A DNA stretch of 64,000 bases. Source: Prochlorococcus marinus str. MIT 0918. GTDB lineage: Bacteria; Cyanobacteriota; Cyanobacteriia; PCC-6307; Cyanobiaceae. Of the stretch, positions 17,569 through 26,196 are shown piece after piece. A model generated the notes under the pieces. It saw nothing but the letters and a program-made list of their open reading frames with translations, did not search any database and had not been told where the DNA came from. A program made the position numbers and the translations under genes. How positions within the stretch are numbered: the stretch's first letter is position 1; each line of letters opens with the position of its first letter. The stretch is from contig NZ_CP114780.1 in NCBI RefSeq assembly GCF_027359415.1, forward strand, positions 310,001-374,000. The letters run 5' to 3'.

Positions 17569-18249
17569 TTGAACAATAATATCCTTACAAATTTTTCCTT
17601 TGATTCCACTCAACTATCTAGTAGTTCATTTGCTTTTTCTATTCTTTTATCATTCTCTCTCTCTTATTTGCTTTCAAAGTTATATAAATCGCAATCGCAT
17701 TCTTTATCAAATCCAGAAACATTAGCTAGAGTATTTCCTATTCTCAGTATTGGAACAACAATAATAATTGCAGTAGTAAAGTCATCATTAGCATTGTCGC
17801 TAGGTTTAGTCGGGGCTTTATCAATTGTAAGATTTAGAACTCCAGTAAAGGAACCAGAGGAATTAACATATATATTTCTTTGTATAGGTATTGGCTTAGC
17901 TACAGGAGCGGATCAATACTCGGCAGCAATCATTGGCTTATTACTCACGTCATTTTTTGTTTATTTTTATAATTGGTTATCTGGAAGAAAAAAAATACAA
18001 AATTTAATAAGAATCTCTGTCAACGGTATTAATCCAGATGAAATTAATACATTAATTTCAATTCTGTCTACAAACTGCTTAAGAGTTAACTTTAATAATC
18101 TGTCAGTTAATAATTCCACTAAAGACAGGTTTACTACAATGACACTTTCTATCTTACCCAATAGATTTATTGATATAGATTCTATAACTAAAGAAGTATC
18201 TGCAGCATTTCCTAATGCTAGTTTTACTATTGTAGATAGCAATTATTAG
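17569..18249 (+). CDS. DUF4956 family membrane protein
   Basis: A 226-residue protein with an N-terminal half of about four membrane helices (residues 18-38, 52-72, 76-92 and 99-135). It contains the conserved 'SLALSLGLVGALSIVRFRTPVKEPEELTY' region of DUF4956, here spanning residues about 70-98. A soluble C-terminal domain of about 80 residues follows. Function is unproven. DUF4956 genes commonly neighbour VTC-domain and CotH genes in other bacteria, as here (20-bp gap to the CotH gene). The only plausible start is TTG at 17569. Confidence 0.87.
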   Translation: MNNNILTNFSFDSTQLSSSSFAFSILLSFSLSYLLSKLYKSQSHSLSNPETLARVFPILSIGTTIIIAVVKSSLALSLGLVGALSIVRFRTPVKEPEELTYIFLCIGIGLATGADQYSAAIIGLLLTSFFVYFYNWLSGRKKIQNLIRISVNGINPDEINTLISILSTNCLRVNFNNLSVNNSTKDRFTTMTLSILPNRFIDIDSITKEVSAAFPNASFTIVDSNY

Positions 18250-18269
18250 TCCTCCATATAATTTAACTT

Positions 18270-20933
18270 ATGTTAGTTTTTGAAAAAAAAATTAAAAATA
18301 ATACTAGATCTCTTAGGATCTTAGATTATTTATCAAAAATAAATAGGAAATCTATTTTCCTTAAGACGTTAATAGGTTTTACTTCTATAGGTATAATCCT
18401 GATTCCATTAGATTTTGGTAAACCATCTAATCCAAATATATCAAATATTATAAGTAAAACCTTAAATAAGATTGATACCAGAATAGGTTATCTTGGTAAT
18501 GAAACATATTTATTTGGTGGAAATCTATTATCTATTGGAACTAATTATATAAAGTCATTTATAATTAAGCAGAATGACATTAGATTAAATATTAGTATCA
18601 AGAACCTTAATAAAATTAAAAATATTAGAAATAAGGCTATTAAAGATGGAATTTTAATTAGATCAGATGATGATCAGGTCAATGGCTCAATTAGTTATAA
18701 AGGTACTAATTATCCAATTGAATTAAGATTAAAAGGTGATTGGACAGATCACCTTTTAGGAGATAAATGGTCATTTAGAATCCAAACAAAAAAAGACACT
18801 TCATTCGAAGGTATGTATGAGTTTTCACTTCAGCATCCCAGAACAAGAAACTATATTAATGAGTATGTATTTCATAAGTTACTTAAATATGAAAATCTTC
18901 CATATTTAAGATATGACTTTAAACCATTTTATCTTAATGGTAAATATTTAGGTGTATATGCAATAGAGGAACATTTTGGTAAAGCAGTAATTGAAAATAG
19001 TAAGTTTAGAGAAGGTCCTATAATAAAACTTTCAGACCAGGATCTTAGAAATGAGAGACAAAGGATGCTAGAAATTGATAATAGTCGTTTCAACTATTTT
19101 ACAGTAAACCAAAACAACTCAGATATAGATACATTTAATCAAAATAAAATTTCAACAAATCCTCAACAAATATCACAATATAATCTTGCTAAGGACTTAT
19201 TTAATGATTTTCTTAAAAATAAATATAAATCTTCAGATGTATTTGATCTTGAATTAACAGCAAAATATTTCGCGTTATTAGATCTATTACAAGCTGGAAA
19301 AGCTAATACATGGTATGATATGAGGTTTTATTTTAATCCTATTATTGCTAGATTACTACCAATTGGCTATGACGCACAATATCCTATAAGAACACAACAA
19401 AGAATTCTATCGTCTGATTTAAATACATTAAATATATTTAATGATCCATTATTTGTAAAAGAATATATCTCTAACTTACAAAGATTAACTTCACCTGGAT
19501 ACCTAGAGAATTTTTTAGATTATATTAATAAAGATTTAAAAGTTACATTAACTAAAATTCACAGATCCTACCCTCATGTAAAGTTTCTTAATTCTGAACT
19601 ATATAAAAATAGAAAATATATACTAACAAGATTAACACCCGATAAACCTATTGGCTTAGTTTTAAATAGTCCTATAAACGGTAATAATATTTTAGATCTT
19701 GAGTTATATAACAAAACTACACTTCCACTAAATATTAAATCATTAGAATATAATGGAATTCATTATTATCCATCAGCACAAGAAATTTTAGAACCATTAG
19801 ATAGATTTAATAGACTACGCTCTAGAAATATTAAATTTATTTCTAAAAATTCTAATTATCCTTCTGCTAATTCATTATCTAATAATTTAATTAATATTAA
19901 ATATAATCTTATCGGCTCAACGTCTATTCAAACAATTTCACTTAAGACATTACCATTTTCAAATCAAACTACACCCACTAATTATTTAGTAAGAAGACGT
20001 ACTAATATTAAGGATTTCGAATTTTTAAAGGTAGATAAGAAAGCTAAGGAGATTACTATTGGTACTAGTGTGGTTATTGATAAACCTTTAATTATGCCTA
20101 CTAACTATAAACTTAAGATACTTAAAGGTGTCTCCATTACCCTTAAAAATAATGCACTAATTTTAATTCAGGGACCACTATTTTTACAAGGATCTAGAGA
20201 TCTTCCTATTTATATCAATAATGATTCGACAGGAAAAGGATTAATTGTAATTAATGCTAATTCTCGATCGGTTATAACACATTCATTTTTTAATAGTTTA
20301 TCTGAACCATCCATTGCTTCTATAAACATCACAGGAGGTTTAACATTTTACAATTCTCCAGTTACAATAGAGGATTCTACTTTTTCACAGGCATCTTCTG
20401 AAGATTCTCTTAACCTAGTACGCTCTCCTTTTCTAATTAATAATACTAAATTTATAGGCTCAGCATCAGATGCTATAGATATTGATTTTTCTAATGGTAC
20501 TATATCTAACTCAAGCTTTTCAAATACTGGTAATGATTCAATAGATATTTCTGGTGCAGATGTTACTCTAAATAATATCAGCATTATCTCCTCAGGCGAC
20601 AAGGCAATAAGTGTTGGCGAAGAGGGTAATGTTATAGCTAATAATATTAAAGTTTCTGACTCATTTATAGGAATTGCCAGTAAGGATCTCTCTAATGTAA
20701 AAATCTCAAATATATCTATTAATAATGTTGAATTTTGCCTGACAGCATATAAAAAGAAACCAGAATATGGACCAGCGTCAATTAAATTGTTATCAAATAG
20801 TTCCACCTGTCATTCTAAATATTTATTAGAACCTGGTTCAACAATTTCCTCTAAATATAATATCTTTATACCTAACAGTATTAACGTCTATAATCAACTT
20901 TATATAAAGGAGGATATTAATGGATCTAAATAA
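18270..20933 (+). CDS. CotH-family protein with C-terminal beta-helix domain
   Basis: An 887-residue protein predicted to be membrane-anchored. One hydrophobic helix (about 33-50) is followed by an extracytoplasmic CotH domain (about 115-450) with 'IELRLKGDWTDH', 'YLNGKYLGVYAIEEHFGK' and 'RFYFNPIIARLLPIGYDAQY'. CotH proteins are atypical secreted kinases in spore coats. Residues about 600-850 form a run of short repeats rich in 'ISNSSFSNTGNDSIDISGA'-like strands, matching a right-handed parallel beta-helix that may bind polysaccharide. The gene lies between DUF4956 and VTC genes; its last 14 bases overlap the VTC gene. Confidence 0.85.
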   Translation: MLVFEKKIKNNTRSLRILDYLSKINRKSIFLKTLIGFTSIGIILIPLDFGKPSNPNISNIISKTLNKIDTRIGYLGNETYLFGGNLLSIGTNYIKSFIIKQNDIRLNISIKNLNKIKNIRNKAIKDGILIRSDDDQVNGSISYKGTNYPIELRLKGDWTDHLLGDKWSFRIQTKKDTSFEGMYEFSLQHPRTRNYINEYVFHKLLKYENLPYLRYDFKPFYLNGKYLGVYAIEEHFGKAVIENSKFREGPIIKLSDQDLRNERQRMLEIDNSRFNYFTVNQNNSDIDTFNQNKISTNPQQISQYNLAKDLFNDFLKNKYKSSDVFDLELTAKYFALLDLLQAGKANTWYDMRFYFNPIIARLLPIGYDAQYPIRTQQRILSSDLNTLNIFNDPLFVKEYISNLQRLTSPGYLENFLDYINKDLKVTLTKIHRSYPHVKFLNSELYKNRKYILTRLTPDKPIGLVLNSPINGNNILDLELYNKTTLPLNIKSLEYNGIHYYPSAQEILEPLDRFNRLRSRNIKFISKNSNYPSANSLSNNLINIKYNLIGSTSIQTISLKTLPFSNQTTPTNYLVRRRTNIKDFEFLKVDKKAKEITIGTSVVIDKPLIMPTNYKLKILKGVSITLKNNALILIQGPLFLQGSRDLPIYINNDSTGKGLIVINANSRSVITHSFFNSLSEPSIASINITGGLTFYNSPVTIEDSTFSQASSEDSLNLVRSPFLINNTKFIGSASDAIDIDFSNGTISNSSFSNTGNDSIDISGADVTLNNISIISSGDKAISVGEEGNVIANNIKVSDSFIGIASKDLSNVKISNISINNVEFCLTAYKKKPEYGPASIKLLSNSSTCHSKYLLEPGSTISSKYNIFIPNSINVYNQLYIKEDINGSK

Positions 20934-21606
20934 TATAGTTTATAGACACGAAAAGAAATTTGTTGATAATTCTAATTTAGAATCTCTTGATATTTTACAA
21001 ACAATTATACCTTCAGGTATTTCAGAGATTTATTCAGAAAGGAGAATTAATTCTATTTATTATGATACTGATTCTTTATATTTAGCAAACTTAAATATTG
21101 ATGGTATAGGTTATAGAGATAAGTTTAGAATTAGATACTATGGCTCTAAAACTGATTTAGAGAAACCTAAACTTGAAATTAAATCTAAAAGAGGTCTAGT
21201 AGGTCATAAGATAAATATTGATATTAACATAGAATCTCTATTTAAGAATCAATTTAATCTTTCATTTCTTGCTATTGATTCAAATATCCCTAATAACCTT
21301 ACTAACTTACTTTATATAATTAAACCTTTAATCATAGTTTCTTATAATAGACGCTATTATTTATCTAATTGTTCTGCATATAGAGTTACTTTTGATAAGG
21401 ATATTGAATATAATTTGTTTAATTATGACCTACAGAATAGAAAAATACCTTTAATAGGTTCTATTCCAGATAGTAACCGTATAATAGAAATTAAATATAA
21501 TGCTAAAGATTCTAATGATGCATCTCTAATATCTCAGAATTTTCCATATAGACTTACATCATGTTCAAAATATATTAATGGATTAACCTGTTTAGGTTTA
21601 ATATAA
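20920..21606 (+). CDS. VTC-domain (polyphosphate polymerase-like) protein
   Basis: A 228-residue VTC domain of the triphosphate-tunnel superfamily. The tunnel residues are visible: 'YRHEKKF' at the N-terminus, 'FRIRYYG', 'KLEIKSKRG', 'VSYNRRYYL', 'YRVTFDKDI' and 'IIEIKYNA' near the end. The yeast Vtc4 domain makes inorganic polyphosphate from ATP; bacterial stand-alone VTC proteins are little studied. A strong AAAGGAGG lies 7 bases before the ATG, inside the end of the CotH gene (14-bp overlap), which fixes the start and shows coexpression. Confidence 0.9.
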   Translation: MDLNNIVYRHEKKFVDNSNLESLDILQTIIPSGISEIYSERRINSIYYDTDSLYLANLNIDGIGYRDKFRIRYYGSKTDLEKPKLEIKSKRGLVGHKINIDINIESLFKNQFNLSFLAIDSNIPNNLTNLLYIIKPLIIVSYNRRYYLSNCSAYRVTFDKDIEYNLFNYDLQNRKIPLIGSIPDSNRIIEIKYNAKDSNDASLISQNFPYRLTSCSKYINGLTCLGLI

Positions 21607-21634
21607 GTTATAGGAAATTTTAATTAATTTGATA

Positions 21635-23248
21635 TTATTTATAGATAACTGTAATCATTGGACGTTCTGTTATGGCTTTCCATTTCTCAGATCTAATTAT
21701 TAGATTAGAATTATCATTTGCCCTTAATAACCATCCATAATTAGGGGCGCCTTTCTGCCATCTTTTTATACTATCTGTAACATCTATACTTTTAGTGCCA
21801 TTAATATTATTTATGTATTTATCTATAACTAGTAATTTTGAAGTATCAATTTTATCTCGTTTATGATTCGATTTAATTATATTTTTCCAGTTGTCATTAA
21901 TTTCATATAATCCATAACTACCCTTTGCTTTTGAATCTCCTTCTATTGTTAATGTAAGTATTGCTTTAACTATATTTACGTTTTTTGGAATTTGAAATTT
22001 AGGATTTGTATGAATTCCATTAAATTTAATTAGGGCATAATCTTCATTTGTTTGTGTATTTGATAATAAAATATCTTTATTGGATTTTAAAGCATTATTA
22101 TTCTTATAATTTATTGTTTTTACAATATTTCCTTTATATATATTATTTCTAAGTATTTGACCTTCCCTATAGTGTATAAGCTGATGTTTTTTTAAAAATT
22201 CTATATTTTTCTTTATATGTAATTCTGTAGTATAATTACCAAATTTATCAAGATATCTATTAGGTATATTATTTGATGAATAAATATAATTAGGAGAATA
22301 GCTTTTTACATTTAAGATATTTTTAGAGGTATTTATATTAAGTATTTTAAGCCAGCCATTTCCGCCATTAGGATCAAATTGATAGTCAGCTAATATTTGT
22401 ATTACATCTCTGTTTAAAATAGTCTGCGTCTTTAATAAAGCATCTCCTTGATAATGACCTGATAACACCATAAAGATTTGAGGGAATGGTTCTATAAGCT
22501 TCTTAAACAATTCCTTAGGGCTATTATTACCTGTATCATGAGGCGTATTCCCTACCTTATCTATAGATACTTTTTTCTTAGATTTTAAATATTGGTGAGT
22601 AGTTAATATAACTGGTATTTTAGGATTATCTAACATAATGTTCTGTGCAAATTCTATTGATTTATCAGAAGGTAACCACTCTAATCCGATATGAATAAAG
22701 GGCTCACCATTAGCATTAAACCTTTGAGCAAAACTACTTTGATTAGTGTCATATCCTAAAAACCAATTTCTTTTTAAATATCTTTGAGCTCCAAAATATT
22801 TTTTAAAGTTCTCATTATATTTTTTATTATTCCAACAATCATAATCCATATTACCTGGTACTACAGAATATGGTATTGGTGCATTGTTAACTTCTAAATG
22901 ACGTAAAGAATTTAGGGCTCTTTTCCATCTAATATTATTATTTGTGATATATTTGAATAAAAATTTAGGACAGACATTATCAATTTTAATTAGTTCTTCT
23001 AATTTATTTGGTGGATTGTCTATTACGTCTCCTACATGAGAAATGAATACTATATTTAACTTTTCTTTGTTTTGAACTATCCATTTTATTTGATTTTCAA
23101 AATAAGTTATATTTTCTTTCTTCTTTGTATATGATTGTGTATCTGGAATTAAAATAATAGAGAATTCATCTGCTTTTATGGGTGTTGATATATTAAAAGT
23201 ATATAGAGACAATGTTATAAATAATGACTTAATTAATCCTCGCTTCAT
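21635..23248 (-). CDS. Secreted metallophosphoesterase with DNRLRE-type C-terminal domain
   Basis: A 537-residue calcineurin-like phosphoesterase. A signal peptide is predicted (residues 1-26, cleavage near PIKA). Metal-site motifs are 'PDTQ' (DxQ), 'HVGDVID' (GDxxD), 'VPGNMDYD' (GNxD), 'LTTHQY' and 'LSGHYQGD' (GHxxG). From about residue 395 the protein has a DNRLRE-like beta-sandwich ('NVNIVKAILTLTIEG' to 'IDVTDSIKRWQKGAPNYGWLLRA'), a module seen on cell-surface proteins. It is convergent with the VTC gene 28 bp away. Substrate unknown; a phosphorylated surface polymer or polyphosphate is possible. Confidence 0.85.
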   Translation of the reverse strand: MKRGLIKSLFITLSLYTFNISTPIKADEFSIILIPDTQSYTKKKENITYFENQIKWIVQNKEKLNIVFISHVGDVIDNPPNKLEELIKIDNVCPKFLFKYITNNNIRWKRALNSLRHLEVNNAPIPYSVVPGNMDYDCWNNKKYNENFKKYFGAQRYLKRNWFLGYDTNQSSFAQRFNANGEPFIHIGLEWLPSDKSIEFAQNIMLDNPKIPVILTTHQYLKSKKKVSIDKVGNTPHDTGNNSPKELFKKLIEPFPQIFMVLSGHYQGDALLKTQTILNRDVIQILADYQFDPNGGNGWLKILNINTSKNILNVKSYSPNYIYSSNNIPNRYLDKFGNYTTELHIKKNIEFLKKHQLIHYREGQILRNNIYKGNIVKTINYKNNNALKSNKDILLSNTQTNEDYALIKFNGIHTNPKFQIPKNVNIVKAILTLTIEGDSKAKGSYGLYEINDNWKNIIKSNHKRDKIDTSKLLVIDKYINNINGTKSIDVTDSIKRWQKGAPNYGWLLRANDNSNLIIRSEKWKAITERPMITVIYK

Positions 23249-23421
23249 TTAATTATTTTAATTTAGTATTTATATTTATAATCTATTGCCTGTATGAAAT
23301 AAGTCAATATTTTTGTTTTATATATATAGAAATATATTAATTCATGGTAAATTAATATAGAATTCATTTGAAATAATGTTTGTTCAAAATAGATTAATAT
23401 GTATATTTACTTTAGATAATA

Positions 23422-23901
23422 TTACGAACATGATCTCATTGCATAGTATGCCGCGATTCCACATGCTACTGATAAATTAAGGCTTCTAACCCCAGATTTA
23501 TTACGTATTGAATGATACTTTGAAGGCATTTGTATTGTAGCTACAAGATTACATTTACTCTTTACTGAATTGGGTAGACCATTATCTTCTCTACCAAATA
23601 ATAAACAATCATCTTTTTTGAATATCAATGAATCAAGATTAATATCACCATCTTTGCTGAAAGCTATAATACGAGAATTTTTTACATATTCTTGATAATT
23701 TGTAAAATTTTTATGTGTAGTTAAATTTACATTTTTCCAATAATCTAGACCAGCTCTCTTTAAGTATGAATTATCTAATGAAAAACCCAAGGGATAAATT
23801 AAATCTAGAGGAAAATTAAATGCAAGGCATGTTCTACCAATATTTCCAGTATTTTGTGGTATACGAGGTTCAAAAAGTCCTATTCTGATATTGTGAATCA
23901 T
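23422..23901 (-). CDS. trmL: tRNA (cytidine(34)-2'-O)-methyltransferase
   Basis: SPOUT-class enzyme that 2'-O-methylates the wobble base of tRNA-Leu isoacceptors using S-adenosylmethionine. The 159-residue length is standard. The N-terminal 'GLFEPRIPQNTGNIGRTCLAF', 'LLFGREDNGLP' and knot motif 'VRSLNLSVACGI' are typical; a few extra residues sit between 'IQMP' and 'RSLNLS'. It is two bases downstream of cobU. Confidence 0.92.
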   Translation of the reverse strand: MIHNIRIGLFEPRIPQNTGNIGRTCLAFNFPLDLIYPLGFSLDNSYLKRAGLDYWKNVNLTTHKNFTNYQEYVKNSRIIAFSKDGDINLDSLIFKKDDCLLFGREDNGLPNSVKSKCNLVATIQMPSKYHSIRNKSGVRSLNLSVACGIAAYYAMRSCS

Positions 23902-23903
23902 CT

Positions 23904-24452
23904 TTAATAGGTATTTATATTTAAGCTATTAGTATTTAGATTTATAGCTCTACCATGAACCACTAACCAACTATCTGTTGAAATAGAATCAATTTCTTGG
24001 GTCAATTCTCCTAGTCTATCTCTAAATCTATTTCCAATTTTTGTATGAGGTGATACAGACCATCCTGTTTCTTCGGATACTATTACTGAAAATCCTTTAT
24101 ATTTTTTTAGTGATAAAATAATATTCTTCTTAATTATATTCCATTCGTTTTGTTCACAGTGGATATAGTAAGATACAATTCCACCCAGGGAATCTATTAA
24201 TATTGCTTGAGAATTATCGATATCACTAATTACTTTTATAATATCTGGTGTTTCTATAGTATGCCATTCTTTAGGCCGTCTTTTCTTATGTTGCTCTAAT
24301 CTAATCTTCCATTCCTTACTATTATCATTGATATGAGTTGCTATATAAGTGATATCTTTGTTTTGAGAAATTATTTTTTCTGCCCATTTACTTTTACCAC
24401 TTTTTACAGGACCGGAAATAAGTATTAGATTAACCTTAGAATTATAAATCAC
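23904..24452 (-). CDS. cobU: Adenosylcobinamide kinase / guanylyltransferase
   Basis: Bifunctional enzyme of cobalamin nucleotide-loop assembly, giving adenosyl-GDP-cobinamide. The 182 residues start with a P-loop 'LISGPVKSGKSKWAEKI' (the family usually has GGxRSGKS). 'ILIDSLGGIVSYY' and the end 'EEIDSIS' with 'GWSVSPHTKIGNRFRDRLGELTQ' (usual 'G.GIVP....RFRD..G..NQ') confirm it. The motif shifts are mild. It supplies B12 used by MetH in this window and partners with CobN. Confidence 0.92.
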   Translation of the reverse strand: MIYNSKVNLILISGPVKSGKSKWAEKIISQNKDITYIATHINDNSKEWKIRLEQHKKRRPKEWHTIETPDIIKVISDIDNSQAILIDSLGGIVSYYIHCEQNEWNIIKKNIILSLKKYKGFSVIVSEETGWSVSPHTKIGNRFRDRLGELTQEIDSISTDSWLVVHGRAINLNTNSLNINTY

Positions 24453-24468
24453 TTAGCTATTAATTATA

Positions 24469-24783
24469 TTACTTTGAAAAGAACCACCAAGCTCCTAATG
24501 GAGCTGCAACTGCTAATAAGAGAATTCCAACTACAAGAGGAATTGCCAATCCCTTATTTAATTCTTTTTTTCTCATAACATTGAAGTTAGGATCTATTAC
24601 GGGATTATTTAATGTTGTAGGATCTTTTGCTTCATAGTTAAGAGTTATAAGATATGAAAAGTCATTGGTTTTTATATTATGATAAAGTGAGTGGTAATCT
24701 AAAGCATATAATTTTGGTACAAAAATTATATTTGAAAATAAAATTACTAGTGTGCATATAAGTAAAGAAGCTTTTTTAATCAC
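24469..24783 (-). CDS. Small exported or membrane protein, hypothetical
   Basis: A 104-residue protein with an N-terminal signal-like helix ('ASLLICTLVILFSNIIFVP', cleavage near LYA) and a C-terminal membrane helix (about residues 79-101, 'LAIPLVVGILLLAVAAPLGAWWFF'). A short polar loop lies between them. No known motif. It precedes cobU on the same strand (16 bp gap) and is divergent from the CCB gene, with a 146-bp shared upstream region. Confidence 0.72.
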   Translation of the reverse strand: MIKKASLLICTLVILFSNIIFVPKLYALDYHSLYHNIKTNDFSYLITLNYEAKDPTTLNNPVIDPNFNVMRKKELNKGLAIPLVVGILLLAVAAPLGAWWFFSK

Positions 24784-24929
24784 GTTTTTATAGGAGATTA
24801 ATCAATATATTGGCATTTACTTGTTTTTTTGTCTATATTTATTAAGTAAAATAGCATAATGAGTAAAGTGAATAAAGCTAGAATCTCTACATAGGCTATC
24901 CCTATATCAAAATGACACTTGTATAATTT

Positions 24930-25565
24930 ATGAATTTTTCTTCTAGATTCGCCTTAATAATAGGCTTTTTAATGATAACTCTTATATTTATCAATTCATT
25001 TACTATCACAGAAATAACACCAGCAATTCAAAGATCTCAAGTTATAGCAGCATTAACCTCAGTTAGTATATTATTAATTGGTTTTCTTCTACAGACAAAT
25101 AATAATACACAGGACAACCTTATTAAAGAAGATTTAATAGCAGAAGAAGGGTTCTATTTAACTAAAGAAATAGATGAAGATTTAAGATTAGAATTAGCAT
25201 GGGGTAGTCAGTTAATTCTATCTGCAACAGCTGCCTCTACGATATTAATATACTACAATAAAACAATAATTCTAAGGAGAGGTCTTATAACCTCAAATGA
25301 ATTTAGACCTGGTAATATTTGTATAGAATCATCTAGGAAATCTAAATATATTTCTTTAGTTAACATGAAGTTCTTTCCAGGTAGATCAGAGTTTGATCCA
25401 ATAGTACCTAATCTACCTTCCGTAATTGTTAATCCATTAGATAATCATGGTTGGTTAATTGTTGGTGGATGGACTGATAGATGCTTTACAAAATCAGATG
25501 AAATTTGGATAGAGGGATGGAGTAAAAAGATCTACCAAAAACTTTCAAACTTATATACTAATTAA
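24930..25565 (+). CDS. Cofactor assembly of complex C subunit B (CCB family)
   Basis: A 211-residue protein resembling the CCB2/CCB4-type family (DUF2930) that helps attach heme c(i)/c(n) to cytochrome b6 of the b6f complex. Two N-terminal membrane helices (residues about 7-25 and 37-57) are followed by a soluble domain with 'LRLELAWGSQLILSATAASTILI' spread over residues 83-106 and 'PNLPSVIVNPLDNHGWLIVGGWTDRCFTKSDEIW'-type residues near 150-185. It overlaps the convergent lptC gene by 8 bp. Confidence 0.85.
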   Translation: MNFSSRFALIIGFLMITLIFINSFTITEITPAIQRSQVIAALTSVSILLIGFLLQTNNNTQDNLIKEDLIAEEGFYLTKEIDEDLRLELAWGSQLILSATAASTILIYYNKTIILRRGLITSNEFRPGNICIESSRKSKYISLVNMKFFPGRSEFDPIVPNLPSVIVNPLDNHGWLIVGGWTDRCFTKSDEIWIEGWSKKIYQKLSNLYTN

Positions 25566-26196
25566 ATAATTTTATCTTTGTTATTACAGGTTTAGTAGTA
25601 GATGTAAAAACCAACCTGTTTAAAGATCCATCCCATATTACATGGTTAGAAATTATATTTATTAATGTATTTCTATTTTTATATGAATATTCCTGTATAT
25701 TAATAAATTTAATTTGATCTTTTTTATGGTTATAAATTGCCTCACTAGATTTTATTAGAGAATCATTTACTATAGCTACAATATTTCCTTTAACTATTGC
25801 ATTGAATTTTTTCTTATCCCATTCTATAGATCTTCCTCTAACATCAATATCTCCATTGTTTATTGATTTAAAGATTACATTACCTGTAAAGTTTATATTG
25901 TCTCCATTATTTATTATGGTAGATTTATCAGAATTAATCTTATAAGAAGGTATATTATCTTGATAAAATATTAGTATTGTTTTATTAGCTTTTGCTGTTT
26001 GGTTATTTGGCTCAATATATGCTGATTGACTTGTTAGTTCAAATTCCTTTTTACCGTTATTATTATATTGTTGAACGTTAAACTCCTTTAAATCATATGA
26101 AGAATTATTATTTGATTTTATAGTAGTAGACTTACTACAACCTGATAGTAAAACTACGGTTATTATCAGAGCTGAATATAATCTGGAAATTATCAT
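25558..26196 (-). CDS. lptC: LPS export protein LptC
   Basis: A 212-residue lipoprotein-like LptC/KdsC-associated protein. The N-terminal lipobox is 'VVLLSGCSKS', with cysteine about residue 20. A beta-jellyroll follows with repeated 'ANKTILIFYQDN', 'GDNINFTGNVIFKS' and 'DVRGRSIEWDKKKFNAIVKGN' patterns. LptC hands lipopolysaccharide from the LptBFG transporter to LptA in the periplasm. The E. coli protein is membrane-anchored rather than lipidated; the lipobox form is common in cyanobacteria. It overlaps metG by one base. Confidence 0.85.
   Translation of the reverse strand: MIISRLYSALIITVVLLSGCSKSTTIKSNNNSSYDLKEFNVQQYNNNGKKEFELTSQSAYIEPNNQTAKANKTILIFYQDNIPSYKINSDKSTIINNGDNINFTGNVIFKSINNGDIDVRGRSIEWDKKKFNAIVKGNIVAIVNDSLIKSSEAIYNHKKDQIKFINIQEYSYKNRNTLINIISNHVIWDGSLNRLVFTSTTKPVITKIKLFN

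Noticed and set aside
17967-18242. 91-codon frame opposite the DUF4956 C-terminal domain
   Set aside because: Antisense shadow; composition follows the sense gene.
20348-20806. 152-codon frame opposite the CotH gene
   Set aside because: It mirrors the repeated beta-helix coding region; repeats in the sense strand create a long antisense frame. No motif of its own.
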